Assembly: GCA_946480465.1 (NCBI GenBank)
Contig: CAMLJY010000060.1
Coordinates: 1 to 36,869, forward strand
Length of the DNA stretch: 36,869 nucleotides
Direction of reading: 5' to 3'
Origin: an uncultured Burkholderiales bacterium
Lineage (GTDB): Bacteria; Pseudomonadota; Gammaproteobacteria; Burkholderiales; Burkholderiaceae
Below are positions 1 through 9,820 of this stretch, piece by piece. Made by a program: the position numbers and the translations under genes. Every line of letters starts with the position of its first letter. Position 1 is the first letter of the stretch. The notes below the pieces were generated by a model. The model saw only the letters and a program-made list of their open reading frames with translations. It was not told where the DNA came from and did no database searches.

Positions 1-1
1 C

Positions 2-691
2 GACGACCCCGCGCGCTGGCCCGAGGCCATCGAGCAGGTGCTGCGCGCGCACCGCGGCACGCTGCCGCCGGAGCGCGATGCGGCACCCGACCCCAGCCGC
101 CGCGCCCGCATGCTGCGCCGCCTGCTGGACGACGTGCTGCAGACCCCGCTGCAGCTGGGCACCGAGACACCGCTGCGCCTGGCCAGCCTGCCGCCGGCGC
201 GGGTGCTGAAGGAGATGGAGTTCCACCTGCCCGCCGCGCCCATCGACGCCGCGTCCCTGAACCGCCTGCTGCAGGCCCTTCGCTACCCGATGCCGCGACT
301 GGGCTTCGACACGCTGCGCGGCTACCTCAAGGGCTTCATCGACCTGGTGCTGGAGCACGAGGGCCGCTACTTCGTCGTCGACTGGAAATCCAACCACCTG
401 GGCGAGCGCCCGCAGGACTACGCCGCGGCCCCGCTGGCCGCCGCGATGGCAGCGCAGGGCTACCACCTGCAGCACCTGCTCTACAGCGTCGCGCTCGACC
501 GCATGCTGGCGCACCGCCTCGCCGGCTACCAGCGCGCGCGGCACTACGGCGGCATCGCCTACCTCTTCGTGCGCGGGCTGCGGCCCGGCTGGCGGCAGCC
601 CGACGGCACGCCCTGCGGCCTGTACTTCCACCGGCCGGGCGACGAGGCGCTGGACCGGCTCTCCGCGCTGCTCGAAGGGAGCGCCGCATGA
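2..691 (+). CDS. recB: RecB, C-terminal nuclease part of exodeoxyribonuclease V beta subunit (5' end outside window)
   Basis: This is the last ~229 residues of the RecB subunit of RecBCD, which unwinds and degrades double-strand ends and loads RecA at Chi. The open frame runs in from the left edge, so the start and the helicase domains are missing. The nuclease domain is recognisable from GFIDLVLEHEGRYFVVDWKSN, which supplies the acidic and lysine residues (D..DWKSN) of the RecB-family metal site. It is followed by GYHLQHLLYSVAL, the Q-x-x-x-Y-type helix of the same fold. The stop overlaps the recD start by 4 bp (ATGA), so the two genes are translationally coupled as in other proteobacteria. 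Identity is firm; nothing odd is visible in the part present. Confidence 0.93.
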   Translation, partial: DDPARWPEAIEQVLRAHRGTLPPERDAAPDPSRRARMLRRLLDDVLQTPLQLGTETPLRLASLPPARVLKEMEFHLPAAPIDAASLNRLLQALRYPMPRLGFDTLRGYLKGFIDLVLEHEGRYFVVDWKSNHLGERPQDYAAAPLAAAMAAQGYHLQHLLYSVALDRMLAHRLAGYQRARHYGGIAYLFVRGLRPGWRQPDGTPCGLYFHRPGDEALDRLSALLEGSAA

Positions 692-2937
692 CGGCCCATC
701 CCGACGATCCGGTCGACGCCGCCGATGCCGCGCTGGCCGCTGTCTTTGCGCGTCATGCCGAACGCTGGGCGCTGGCGCAGGGGGCCGCGCCGGCGCAGGC
801 GCAGGCGGTGCGGCGCGCCGCCGAGCTGCTGAGCCTGGCCACCTCGAACGGCCAAGTCTGCCTGCTGCTGGACGAGCTGCCCCGCGGCGACGGCCTGCCC
901 GCCGACAGCGCCGGCTGGCGCGCCGTGCTGCAGGCCAGCGGCATCGTCGGCAGCGCCGCCGCCCCCGGCAGCCGGCCGCTGACGCTGGACGACGACGGCC
1001 GGCTCTACCTGCAGCGCTTCTTCGACCTGGAACGGCGCCTGGCCGCGCGCCTGTGGCAGGCGGCCGCGGCGCCGCCGCAAGCGCTGGACGCCCCCGCCCG
1101 TGCGCGGCTGGACGCGCGATTCGGCCCGGCGCCCGCCCAGGCCCCTGACCAGCCCCCTGCCCCGTCCCCCGCCCCGCCGGCCACCGCGCCCAAGCCGGTC
1201 CTGGGGCGGGCCAAACGCCAGGCCGCCGCCGACCTGCGCCAGCGCGACTGGCTGGCCGAGCTGGCCGCCGAGATGCCCGAGACGCCCGAGACGCCCGAGA
1301 CGCCCGGAGTGTCCGAAGTGCCCGGAGCGCCCGGAGTGCCGGAGGCGCCGGAAGCCCCCGAAGCGCCAATAACGCCCGACGTGCACGGGGCCCGCACCGC
1401 CCAGGACATCGACTGGCAGAAGGCCGCCGCCGCGCTGGCGCTGCGACAGCGCCTGGTGGTGCTGAGCGGCGGCCCCGGCACCGGCAAGACCACCGCGGTG
1501 GTCAACCTGCTGGCCTGCCTGGTCGAGCAGCAGCCGGGTTGCCGCATCGCGCTGGCCGCGCCCACCGGCAAGGCCGCCGCGCGCATGGCTGAGGCGCTGC
1601 GCGAGCGCGCGCGCCACCTGCCCGCCGCGCTGCGCGGGCAGTTGCCCACCGAGGCCTTCACCGTGCACCGGCTGCTCGGCAGCGCGCCCGGCCGGGCCCC
1701 GCCGGGCGCCGGCGCACCCCCGCTGCTGCCGGTGGACGTGCTGATCGTCGACGAGGCTTCGATGCTGGACCTGGCGCTGGCGACCCGGCTGGTGGAGGCG
1801 CTGCCGGCCGAGGCCCGCCTGGTGCTGCTGGGCGACAAGGACCAGCTCGCGGCCGTCGAGTCTGGCGCGGTCTTCGCCGAACTCAGCGCCGACCGCCGCC
1901 TGGGCGCGGCCGCCGTGCGCGAGCTGGCCGCGGTCTGCGGCGTGCCGCCCGCGGCGGTGGCCCAGGCCACGCGCGGCACAGCCGCCTCCGCGCCCGCGCT
2001 GCCCGACAGCGTGGTCTGGCTGCAGCGCAACTTCCGCTTCGCCGCCGGCACCGGCATCGGCCGCCTCGCCGCCGAGATCAGCGCCGGCCGCGCCGGCGAG
2101 GCCCTGGCCACGCTGCGCGACCCGGCCCAGGCCGCTTCGCTGCGCTGGCTGGACGATGCCGGCCCCACGCCCGGCGCGGCCACGCTGCAGGCCATCGCCG
2201 CCGGTTATGCCGCCTACTTCGATGCCGTGCGCAGCGACCCCTGCGATGCCGCCGCCGTTGCCGCGGCTTTCAACCGTTATCGCGTGCTGTGCGCGCTGCG
2301 CAGCGGCCCGCGCGGCGTGGACGCCATCAACGAGCACGCCGCCCGCCTGGCGCTGGCCGCACTGGACCTGGCTCCGCCGGGCGCGCCGCCGCCGGCCTGG
2401 TACGTCGGCCGACCGGTGATGGTGCTGCGCAACGACTACCTGCTGAAGCTCTTCAACGGCGACATCGGCATCGCCTTGCCCACCGGCCCCGACGGCGCCC
2501 TGGCCGTGCACTTTCCGGATGGAGCCGCGGGCGCGCCCGGCGGCTGGCGCGCGATCGCACCGGCGCGGCTGCCGCCGCACCAGACCGCCTTCGCGATGAC
2601 GGTGCACAAGTCGCAGGGCTCGGAGTTCGACGCCGTGCTGGTGCTGCTGCCCGAGCACCGCAGCCGCGTGCTGACGCGCGAGCTGCTCTACACCGGCGTC
2701 ACCCGCGCGCGTGAACGGGTGGCCGTCAGCGCCTCGGCCGAGGTGTTGGCCGCCACCATCGCCGCCGCCACGCACCGCCATTCCGGCCTGCTGGCGCGGC
2801 TGCGCGCGCTGCAGGCCGGCGAGACGGCCGGGCCTGTCGGGCCTGTCGGGCCTGTCGGGGCTCTCGGGGCTCTCGGGGCTCTCGGGGCTCTCGGGACGGC
2901 CAGGGAGGCCGGTGGGGCCGGCCCCGCCGGCGCTTGA
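688..2937 (+). CDS. recD: RecD, exodeoxyribonuclease V alpha subunit
   Basis: RecD is the fast 5'-3' superfamily 1 helicase of RecBCD. Walker A GGPGTGKT is at about residues 261-268, Walker B VDEAS near 354-358, and the late helicase motif TVHKSQGSEF near 638-647, followed by YTGVTRARE. At 749 residues it is longer than E. coli RecD (608). The extra length lies mainly in a Pro/Ala-rich linker (about 145-240) and a C-terminal tail. Both contain 9-bp tandem repeats: PET triplets at about 195-203 and a VGP then ALG tail near 715-732. The start overlaps recB by 4 bp. The repeats are in multiples of three, so copy-number change would not shift the frame; they probably encode flexible linkers rather than functional domains. 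Confidence 0.94.
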   Translation: MTAHPDDPVDAADAALAAVFARHAERWALAQGAAPAQAQAVRRAAELLSLATSNGQVCLLLDELPRGDGLPADSAGWRAVLQASGIVGSAAAPGSRPLTLDDDGRLYLQRFFDLERRLAARLWQAAAAPPQALDAPARARLDARFGPAPAQAPDQPPAPSPAPPATAPKPVLGRAKRQAAADLRQRDWLAELAAEMPETPETPETPGVSEVPGAPGVPEAPEAPEAPITPDVHGARTAQDIDWQKAAAALALRQRLVVLSGGPGTGKTTAVVNLLACLVEQQPGCRIALAAPTGKAAARMAEALRERARHLPAALRGQLPTEAFTVHRLLGSAPGRAPPGAGAPPLLPVDVLIVDEASMLDLALATRLVEALPAEARLVLLGDKDQLAAVESGAVFAELSADRRLGAAAVRELAAVCGVPPAAVAQATRGTAASAPALPDSVVWLQRNFRFAAGTGIGRLAAEISAGRAGEALATLRDPAQAASLRWLDDAGPTPGAATLQAIAAGYAAYFDAVRSDPCDAAAVAAAFNRYRVLCALRSGPRGVDAINEHAARLALAALDLAPPGAPPPAWYVGRPVMVLRNDYLLKLFNGDIGIALPTGPDGALAVHFPDGAAGAPGGWRAIAPARLPPHQTAFAMTVHKSQGSEFDAVLVLLPEHRSRVLTRELLYTGVTRARERVAVSASAEVLAATIAAATHRHSGLLARLRALQAGETAGPVGPVGPVGALGALGALGALGTAREAGGAGPAGA
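1274..1304 (+). repeat. 9-bp tandem repeat inside recD (PET coding)
   Basis: The unit GAGACGCCC recurs about three times in a row and encodes Pro-Glu-Thr triplets in the linker before the helicase core. Diverged copies (GTGCCCGGA, GCGCCGGAA-like) continue to about 1366. In-frame expansion would be tolerated. Confidence 0.7.
2829..2896 (+). repeat. 9-bp tandem repeats at the 3' end of recD
   Basis: About three copies of GGGCCTGTC are followed directly by about four copies of GGGGCTCTC. They encode a GPV then GAL collagen-like tail just before the recD stop. Two related 9-mers in succession suggest slippage followed by point mutation and re-expansion. Confidence 0.75.
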
Positions 2938-2967
2938 AGGCGGCGATGCCGCCTCCAGCTGGGCTCG

Positions 2968-4083
<1,116 letters not shown>

Positions 4084-4305
4084 ACCGCAGGGCCGCCCCA
4101 GGGCCGAAGGCTCGAGGGCGCCACCCGAATCCCCCGGGACACCGCGCTGCTGACGCCCAAAAGCCCTGGCGCGCCCGGGGTCACGCGAACCATTCGGTAA
4201 CGAAAAGGCCGCGAATCGGAACACCGATTGCCTGTCAGCGCCGGCGCTCGCCAAAGCGCGACCGCCCGGTTCTTCCTGCCCTCCTTCTTACCTGAAAGGT
4301 GCCTC

Positions 4306-4917
4306 ATGAAAAAGGTCCATGCGTCCCTGGTGGCGCTCGGCGCGCTGTGCCTGGCCTCGACGGCGGCCACGGCGGCAACGTATTCGTTCAACGCGGTGTT
4401 GAACGCCGGCAATGAGGTGGGGTCGGTCAGCAGTCCGGCCACCGGCCTCGCGGCCCTGGTCTACGACGACCTGGGCACGGCGAGCCTCGCCGACGACACC
4501 TACGACTTCGCGCTGTCGGTGTTCGACCTGTCTGGCCCGGCCACGGGCTATCACATCCACGGCGCGGGTGCGCCGGGCGAGAACGCACCGGTGCGCGTCG
4601 CCCTCGATGCCGCGCCGTTCATCTCGCTGAACGTGGGCGGCTCGCTGCTGGTCGGCGGCGACGACGTGGCCCCGCCATCGTTCGGCGCCACGCCGCCGGA
4701 TGCCACCAACCCCGGCTACCCGGCGATGTCCTTCCTGGACATGCTGCAAGGCGGCCTGGCCTACGTCAACGTGCACACCGCGGCTTACCCAGCCGGCGAA
4801 GTGCGCGGCCAGCTGATCCAGGTCACCCCGGTGCCTGAACCCGGCACCTGGGCGATGCTGCTGGCCGGCGTCGCCGCGATCGGCGCCATCGTGCGCCGCC
4901 GCGTGAACGACCGTTGA
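4306..4917 (+). CDS. CHRD-domain protein with PEP-CTERM sorting signal
   Basis: A 203-residue exported protein. A signal peptide (MKKVHASLVALGALCLASTAATAA) precedes a CHRD (chordin) domain, seen in YSFNAVLNAGNEV near the start and in GYHIHGAG and YVNVHTAAYPAGEVRGQL later. The C terminus is a PEP-CTERM signal: VPEPGTWAMLLAGVAAIGAIVRRR has the VPEP motif, a membrane segment and an Arg cluster. In bacteria with the exosortase system such proteins are processed by exosortase and linked to extracellular polysaccharide or biofilm. AAAGGTG lies just upstream of the ATG at 4306, which supports this start over an in-frame upstream codon. The 222 bp before it show no other gene. The CHRD function in bacteria is not well known. 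Confidence 0.88.
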   Translation: MKKVHASLVALGALCLASTAATAATYSFNAVLNAGNEVGSVSSPATGLAALVYDDLGTASLADDTYDFALSVFDLSGPATGYHIHGAGAPGENAPVRVALDAAPFISLNVGGSLLVGGDDVAPPSFGATPPDATNPGYPAMSFLDMLQGGLAYVNVHTAAYPAGEVRGQLIQVTPVPEPGTWAMLLAGVAAIGAIVRRRVNDR

Positions 4918-4980
4918 CCACCGCGGGCCGCGGCCTGGGGCGCGGTCCGGCACGGCTGCTTCGATTAGCATCGACGCGCC

Positions 4981-6180
4981 GTGCCTTCCCGCATTCCACC
5001 CCTGCGCGTCAGCGCCTACACCGCCACCACCGCCGTCGGCCCCGGCCTCGGCGCGCTGCGCGAGGCCATGGCGCACAACCGCAGCGGCCTGCGCCCCAAC
5101 GATTTCACCCGCCACCCGCTGGCCACCTGGATCGGGCGCGTCGCCGGGCTCGAAGAACACCCGCTGCCGCCGCATTGGCAGGCCTGGGATTGCCGCAACA
5201 ACCGCCTGGCCTGGCTGGGCCTGCAGGCGGACCGCTTCCTCGACCATGCCCTCGCCGCGCGCGAGCGCCACGGCGCCGACCGCGTCGCGCTGGTGCTGGG
5301 CACCTCCACCTCCAGCATCGGCGCCACCGAGGAGGCCTACACCCGCCTCGATGCCGACGGCCTCTTCCCCGCCGCCACCCGCCTGCCGCGCCTGCACACG
5401 CCGCATTCGCTGGCCATGTTCGTGCAGGAGGCGCTGGGCCTGGCCGGGCCGTGCATCACCGTCTCCACCGCCTGCTCCTCCAGCGCCAAGGTCTTTGCCG
5501 ACGCCGAGCGGCTGATCCGCCTGGGCCTGGCCGATGCGGCCATCGTCGGCGGTGTCGACACGCTGTGCGGCAGCGTGCTGTTCGGCTTCAACTCGCTGGA
5601 GCTGGTGTCGCCCGAGCCCTGCCGGCCCTTCGATGCCCACCGGCGCGGCATCAACCTCGGCGAGGCCGCCGGCTTCGCGCTGCTCGAACGCGGCAACGGC
5701 CCGCTGCAGCTGCTGGGCTACGGCGAGGCCAGCGACGCGCACCACATGTCGACCCCCCACCCGGAAGGCCTGGGCGCCGAGCGTGCGCTGGACGACGCGC
5801 TGGCCCGCGCCGGCATCGGCTGCGAGCGCATCGGCTACATCAACCTGCACGGCACCGCCAGCGCCAAGAACGACGAGGTCGAGGCGGCGCTCGTCGCGCG
5901 CCGCTTCGGCCCCGCGGTGCATGCCAGCTCCACCAAGGGCATGACCGGCCACACGCTGGGCGCGGCCGGCATCGTCGAAGCCGCGGTCAGCCTGCTGGCG
6001 CTGGACGGCGGCTGCCTCGCCGGCACGCCGAACACGCAGGTGCTGGACGCCGCCTGCGGCCCGCAGATCCGCCTCGCACCGGCCTCGGCCCGGGTCGACG
6101 TGGTGCTCAGCAACTCCTTCGGCTTCGGCGGCAACAACTGCGCGCTGATCTTCGGCCGCGGTGCGGAGGCCGGCCGATGA
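4981..6180 (+). CDS. Beta-ketoacyl-ACP synthase (KAS I/II type)
   Basis: A condensing enzyme that would elongate an acyl-ACP chain by two carbons. The full catalytic triad is visible: C165 in STACSSS, H290 in NLHGTAS and H324 in GMTGHTLGAAG. Near the C terminus is the glycine-rich NSFGFGGNN. Length (399 residues) is normal for FabB/FabF. The start is GTG at 4981; no good ATG precedes the conserved N-terminal strand (LRVSAYTATTAVGPG). It overlaps the next gene by 4 bp (ATGA), and that gene is a ketosynthase-like partner, so the pair resembles the paired ketosynthases of aryl-polyene and related type II systems rather than housekeeping fabF, which normally sits next to acpP. The exact product is unknown. 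Confidence 0.88.
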   Translation: MPSRIPPLRVSAYTATTAVGPGLGALREAMAHNRSGLRPNDFTRHPLATWIGRVAGLEEHPLPPHWQAWDCRNNRLAWLGLQADRFLDHALAARERHGADRVALVLGTSTSSIGATEEAYTRLDADGLFPAATRLPRLHTPHSLAMFVQEALGLAGPCITVSTACSSSAKVFADAERLIRLGLADAAIVGGVDTLCGSVLFGFNSLELVSPEPCRPFDAHRRGINLGEAAGFALLERGNGPLQLLGYGEASDAHHMSTPHPEGLGAERALDDALARAGIGCERIGYINLHGTASAKNDEVEAALVARRFGPAVHASSTKGMTGHTLGAAGIVEAAVSLLALDGGCLAGTPNTQVLDAACGPQIRLAPASARVDVVLSNSFGFGGNNCALIFGRGAEAGR

Positions 6181-7019
6181 AGCCGGCGGCCGGCCTCGAC
6201 GATCTCGGCACCGCCATGCCGCTGGGCCCGCTGGCCATCGCCGGCGCCGCCTTCTGGTCGCCCACGCTCCCCGGCTGGCCGCTCGCCCGCGCCGCGATGC
6301 GCGGCGAAGCCCAGCCGCAAGACCCGCCGGCGCGCCGCCCCGCTCCCGAGCTGCTGCCGCCGGCCGAACGCCGCCGCGCGCCGGACAGCGTGGCCCTGGC
6401 GCTGGAAGCCGCCGCCGCGGCCGTGGCCGCCAGCGGCCTCCCGCCGCAGTCGCTGCCCAGCGTCTTCGTGTCCGCGCATGGCGACCTGGCGATCAACGAC
6501 CACCTGTGCAGCATGCTGGCCAGCACGCCGACGCTGATCTCGCCGACCAAGTTCCACAACTCCGTGCTCAATGCCGCGGCCGGCTACTGGACCATGGGCG
6601 TCGGCTGCCACGAGGCCAGCACCGCCCTCACCGCCTACGAGCACAGCTTCGCCAACGGCCTGCTGACGGCCGCCGCGCAGTGCCTGGCGGACGAACGGCC
6701 GGTGCTGCTGGTCGGCTTCGACGTGCCCGTGGCCGGCGCGCTGCGCTCGGTCACGCGCAGCGCGGGGCTGATGGCCGTGGCGCTGGTGCTGTCACCCGAA
6801 GTGAGCGGCCAGGCGGAAGCCGTGTTCGACGCCGCGCTGCAGCCGCGCGCCGACGGCAGCCCCGCGCCGGCCCTCGAATCGCCCGCCGCGCAGGCCCTCG
6901 CCGGCAACGCGCTGGCCGACGCGCTGCCCTTCTTCGAGGCGCTGGCCCGCGCCGACCGCCCCGCGCTCGCGCTGCCGCTGTCGCCGCGGCAATCGCTGGC
7001 GCTGCGCTTCCTGCGTTGA
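6177..7019 (+). CDS. Ketosynthase-like protein, probable chain-length-factor type partner
   Basis: A 280-residue protein resembling the short N-terminal ketosynthase-like family (Ketoacyl-synt_2) found in aryl-polyene clusters. Recognisable pieces are GPLAIAGAAFWSP at the start, SVFVSAHGD and, most diagnostic, PTLISPTKFHNSVLNAAAGYW. It lacks the STACSSS nucleophile motif and the two histidine motifs seen in the preceding gene, so it is unlikely to condense chains alone. A structural or length-determining role in a heterodimer is inferred. It overlaps the upstream ketosynthase by 4 bp, which fits stoichiometric co-translation. A stop 35 bp before the next start suggests all three genes form one operon. 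Confidence 0.75.
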   Translation: MKPAAGLDDLGTAMPLGPLAIAGAAFWSPTLPGWPLARAAMRGEAQPQDPPARRPAPELLPPAERRRAPDSVALALEAAAAAVAASGLPPQSLPSVFVSAHGDLAINDHLCSMLASTPTLISPTKFHNSVLNAAAGYWTMGVGCHEASTALTAYEHSFANGLLTAAAQCLADERPVLLVGFDVPVAGALRSVTRSAGLMAVALVLSPEVSGQAEAVFDAALQPRADGSPAPALESPAAQALAGNALADALPFFEALARADRPALALPLSPRQSLALRFLR

Positions 7020-7054
7020 TCGCGCGTGAATCCACGGGCCGAGGACGCGCGCGC

Positions 7055-8707
7055 ATGACGACGGCCCCGACGACCGAGCACGAAGGAGCCACCGCCGCCG
7101 CCCAGCGCTGCGACGTGCTGATCATGGGCGGCGGCCTCGCCGGCCTGACGCTGGCACTGCAGCTGCGCCAGCGCTTCCCCGGGCTCGACATCCACGTGCT
7201 GGAACGCCGTGCCCACCCGGTGCCCGAGGCGGCGCACAAGGTCGGCGAGTCCAGCGTCGAGCTGGGCGCGCACTACTTCGCCGAGGTGCTGGGCCTGCGC
7301 GAGCACCTGGAAACCAAGCAGATCAAGAAGTTCGGCTTCCGCTTCTTCTTCAGCGAAGGCGAACGCCGCATCGACCAGGTGACCGAGATCGGCGCCAGCC
7401 GGCTGCTGGCCGTGTCCAGCTACCAGATCGACCGCGGCATCTTCGAGAACCACCTGGGGCAGCTGGCGCAAGAACGCGGCATCCGCTTCGACGACGAGGC
7501 GCGCGTCACGCAGCTGGCGCTCTCCGAAGGCAGCGGGCCGCACCAGGTGCACTGGCGCCGCGGCGACGCGGTCTGCCGCACCGAAGCCCGCTGGCTCATC
7601 GACGCCTGCGGCCGCGCCGGCCTGGTCAGGCGCCAGCTCGGCCTGGCGCAGGACAACGCGCACGGATGCCATGCCGTGTGGTTCCGCGTCGCGCACCGCA
7701 TCGTGCTGGACGACTGGAGCGACGACGAACGATGGCGCGCCCAGTGCACGCCGCCCGAGCGCTGGCGATCGACCAACCACCTGGTCGGTGCCGGCTACTG
7801 GGTGTGGCTGATCCCGCTGGCCTCGGGCTCGCACTCGGTCGGCATCGTCGCCGACCCGCGCATCCATCCGCTGGAGACGATGGACAGCTTCGACAAGGCG
7901 ATGGACTGGTTCCGCCGCTTCCAGCCGCGCCTGCACGACGCACTGGACGAGCAGCGCCACACGCTGCAGGACTTCCTGTTCTTCCGCAAGTTCTCCTACG
8001 GCTGCCGGCAGGTCTTCTCGGGCCGCCGCTGGGCGCTGACCGGCGAGGCCGGGCTCTTCCTGGACCCGTTCTATTCCCCCGGCAGCGACTACATCGCCAT
8101 CGCCAACAGCTTCATCACCGACCTGATCGCGCGCGACCTCGGCGGCCAGGCGGTGGACGCTCATGCTGCAATTTATGACCAGCTGTACCACTCGTTCTAC
8201 GAGAGCACGCTGGCCATGTACCAGGACCAGTACCCGCTGTTCGGCGAACCCGAGGTGCTGCCGGCCAAGGTGATCTGGGACTACAGCTACTACTGGGGCG
8301 TGCTGTGCCCGCTCTTCATGCAGCAGCGGCTGACCGACCTGCGCGCGCTGTCCGCACTGCGCGAGGAACTGGCCTGCTGCCAGCGCCTCAACGTGCAAGT
8401 GCAGCGCCTGCTGCGCGCCTGGGGCCCGGTGGCCCGCAAGCGCAATGGCCCACGCATGCTGGACCAGGCCGCGCTGCCCTGGTTCGCGGCGCTGAACGCC
8501 AGCCTGAACGAGCGCCTCGACGATGCCGGCTTCCGCCGCCGCATTCGCGACAACGCGCAGATGCTGCGCGAACTGGCCGCCGAGATCGCCGACCGCGCCA
8601 CCGGCCAACACCCCGCGCTCGATGTGTCGGCGCTGCGCCCGCTGATCGAGCCGCGCAACCCGGCGGCGCCACAGCGGCTGTTCGCCGAGCCCACCGACGC
8701 CGGCTGA
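7055..8707 (+). CDS. FAD-dependent oxidoreductase of the tryptophan-halogenase family
   Basis: A 550-residue flavoprotein. The dinucleotide-binding motif MGGGLAGLTLAL is near residue 25 and KVGESS follows near 67. The halogenase signature W-x-W-x-I-P is present as WVWLIP (W249, W251), and a lysine pair (K91-K92 in IKKFGFRF) sits roughly where halogenases carry the lysine that handles hypohalous acid. GEAGLFLDPFYSPGSDY is a second conserved flavin segment. Substrate is probably carrier-bound or lipid-like rather than free tryptophan, judging from the ketosynthase pair just upstream; this is an inference. Halogenase-family genes also occur in xanthomonadin clusters. Many family members are unproven, so halogenation is not certain. 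GAGG lies upstream of the ATG. Confidence 0.78.
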   Translation: MTTAPTTEHEGATAAAQRCDVLIMGGGLAGLTLALQLRQRFPGLDIHVLERRAHPVPEAAHKVGESSVELGAHYFAEVLGLREHLETKQIKKFGFRFFFSEGERRIDQVTEIGASRLLAVSSYQIDRGIFENHLGQLAQERGIRFDDEARVTQLALSEGSGPHQVHWRRGDAVCRTEARWLIDACGRAGLVRRQLGLAQDNAHGCHAVWFRVAHRIVLDDWSDDERWRAQCTPPERWRSTNHLVGAGYWVWLIPLASGSHSVGIVADPRIHPLETMDSFDKAMDWFRRFQPRLHDALDEQRHTLQDFLFFRKFSYGCRQVFSGRRWALTGEAGLFLDPFYSPGSDYIAIANSFITDLIARDLGGQAVDAHAAIYDQLYHSFYESTLAMYQDQYPLFGEPEVLPAKVIWDYSYYWGVLCPLFMQQRLTDLRALSALREELACCQRLNVQVQRLLRAWGPVARKRNGPRMLDQAALPWFAALNASLNERLDDAGFRRRIRDNAQMLRELAAEIADRATGQHPALDVSALRPLIEPRNPAAPQRLFAEPTDAG

Positions 8708-8818
8708 GCGCGCCCGGCTCGCGCGAAGGAAAGGTGCCTGCCCCGCGCGGAAGCGGTAGACAGGCCCTGCCGTCCCCGGCGGCTTCAACGCTGCTGCAGC
8801 GCGGCTTCAACGGCTGCT

Positions 8819-9703
8819 TCAGCGCTGCTGCAGCCCCGCCAGCGCCCCCAGAACGTGCTGCGTCGGTCCATCGGTGTCGCCGCTGCGGTGCGCCAGCCCC
8901 AGCGGCCGCCACAGCGCCGGGCGCAGCGGCAGCATGCGCACGCGCGGCTCGGGCGGCGGCGCGCTGGCCTCCTGCGGCAGCAGTGCCGCGCCGTACCCGG
9001 CCGCCACCAGGCTCTTGATCGCGTCGTTGTAGTTCAGCTCGATGCGGGCGCGCGGGTGCTGCCCGCCGCGCGCGAACCATTCCGCCGTCAGCCGCGACAG
9101 CCGCGTGCCGGCATCGTTCAGGATCAGCGGCTGCGCGGCCAGCCAGGCCGGCGTCGCCCGGGCCGGCGCGGCCCAGGCCGCCGGCACGAAGGCCATCACC
9201 GGATCGCGGCGCCAGCGCAGCAGCGTCAGCCCGGGCACCGGCGCCTGCGGCAGCGCGATGATCCCGAGGTCCAGCGTGCCGGCGGCGATGCGCTGCAGCG
9301 TCTCGGCCGAGGTCAGCACGGCCACCTGCACGTCGATGCCGGGTTGCTCGCGCCGCAGCAGGTCCAGCGCCTGCGGCAGCAGATGCGCGATGGCGCCGGT
9401 GGACGCGCCCACCCGCACCCGCCCCTCGCGGCCGGCGACCTGGCGCCGCACCGCATCCAGCGCCTCGTCCGCCTCGGCCAGCAGGCGGCGGGCACGCTCG
9501 ATCAGCGCGGCGCCGGTGCCGGTGGGCGTGACCGCCCCGCGGCCGCGCAGCAGCAAGCGCGTGCCCAGGCGTGATTCCAGGTCGGCCACGTGCAGCGTCA
9601 CCGTCGGCGGCGCCAGGTGCAGCGCACGCGCGGCGGCGGCAAAGGAGCCCAGGTCGGCCACCGCCAGCAGCGTGCGCAGGCGGTCCAGGCTCAGTTCCCG
9701 CAT
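8819..9703 (-). CDS. LysR-family transcriptional regulator
   Basis: A 294-residue regulator with the normal LysR size. The N-terminal winged helix-turn-helix reads [35 protein letters not shown], the usual first 60 residues. The remainder is the periplasmic-binding-like effector domain ([20 protein letters not shown] and following). It is divergent from the argC-like gene, with a 117-bp gap that contains a 9-bp direct repeat (9738-9760), a likely regulator site. It converges on the halogenase-family gene, 111 bp away. Effector and target are unknown; the divergent gene is the first candidate. Confidence 0.9.
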   Translation of the reverse strand: MRELSLDRLRTLLAVADLGSFAAAARALHLAPPTVTLHVADLESRLGTRLLLRGRGAVTPTGTGAALIERARRLLAEADEALDAVRRQVAGREGRVRVGASTGAIAHLLPQALDLLRREQPGIDVQVAVLTSAETLQRIAAGTLDLGIIALPQAPVPGLTLLRWRRDPVMAFVPAAWAAPARATPAWLAAQPLILNDAGTRLSRLTAEWFARGGQHPRARIELNYNDAIKSLVAAGYGAALLPQEASAPPPEPRVRMLPLRPALWRPLGLAHRSGDTDGPTQHVLGALAGLQQR

Positions 9704-9737
9704 GGCACCCTTCGTTCAGCATCCATGAACGACACCT

Positions 9738-9760
9738 TTGTGCAATTCAACTTGTGCAAT
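9738..9760. promoter_or_regulatory. Direct repeat between lysR and argC, candidate LysR operator
   Basis: TTGTGCAAT occurs twice (9738-9746 and 9752-9760) with a 5-bp gap, a 14-bp period. A T-N11-A pattern fits within it. It lies 35 bp upstream of the LysR start and 60 bp upstream of the argC start, where LysR proteins usually bind. Confidence 0.5.
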
Positions 9761-9820
9761 CCTACGGCGGCCACGAGCATGGCGGCTCCTTCCCATGACA
9801 AGCGCTCCAGGAGCACACGC

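Noticed and set aside
5835..8788. Long minus-strand frames opposite the ketosynthase/halogenase genes
   Set aside because: The plus-strand frames carry the catalytic motifs; the minus frames show only biased composition.
8730..8840. Similar CTGCTGCAGC-type repeats between the halogenase-family gene and lysR
   Set aside because: The inverted match is imperfect and there is no T tract, so I could not support a terminator call.
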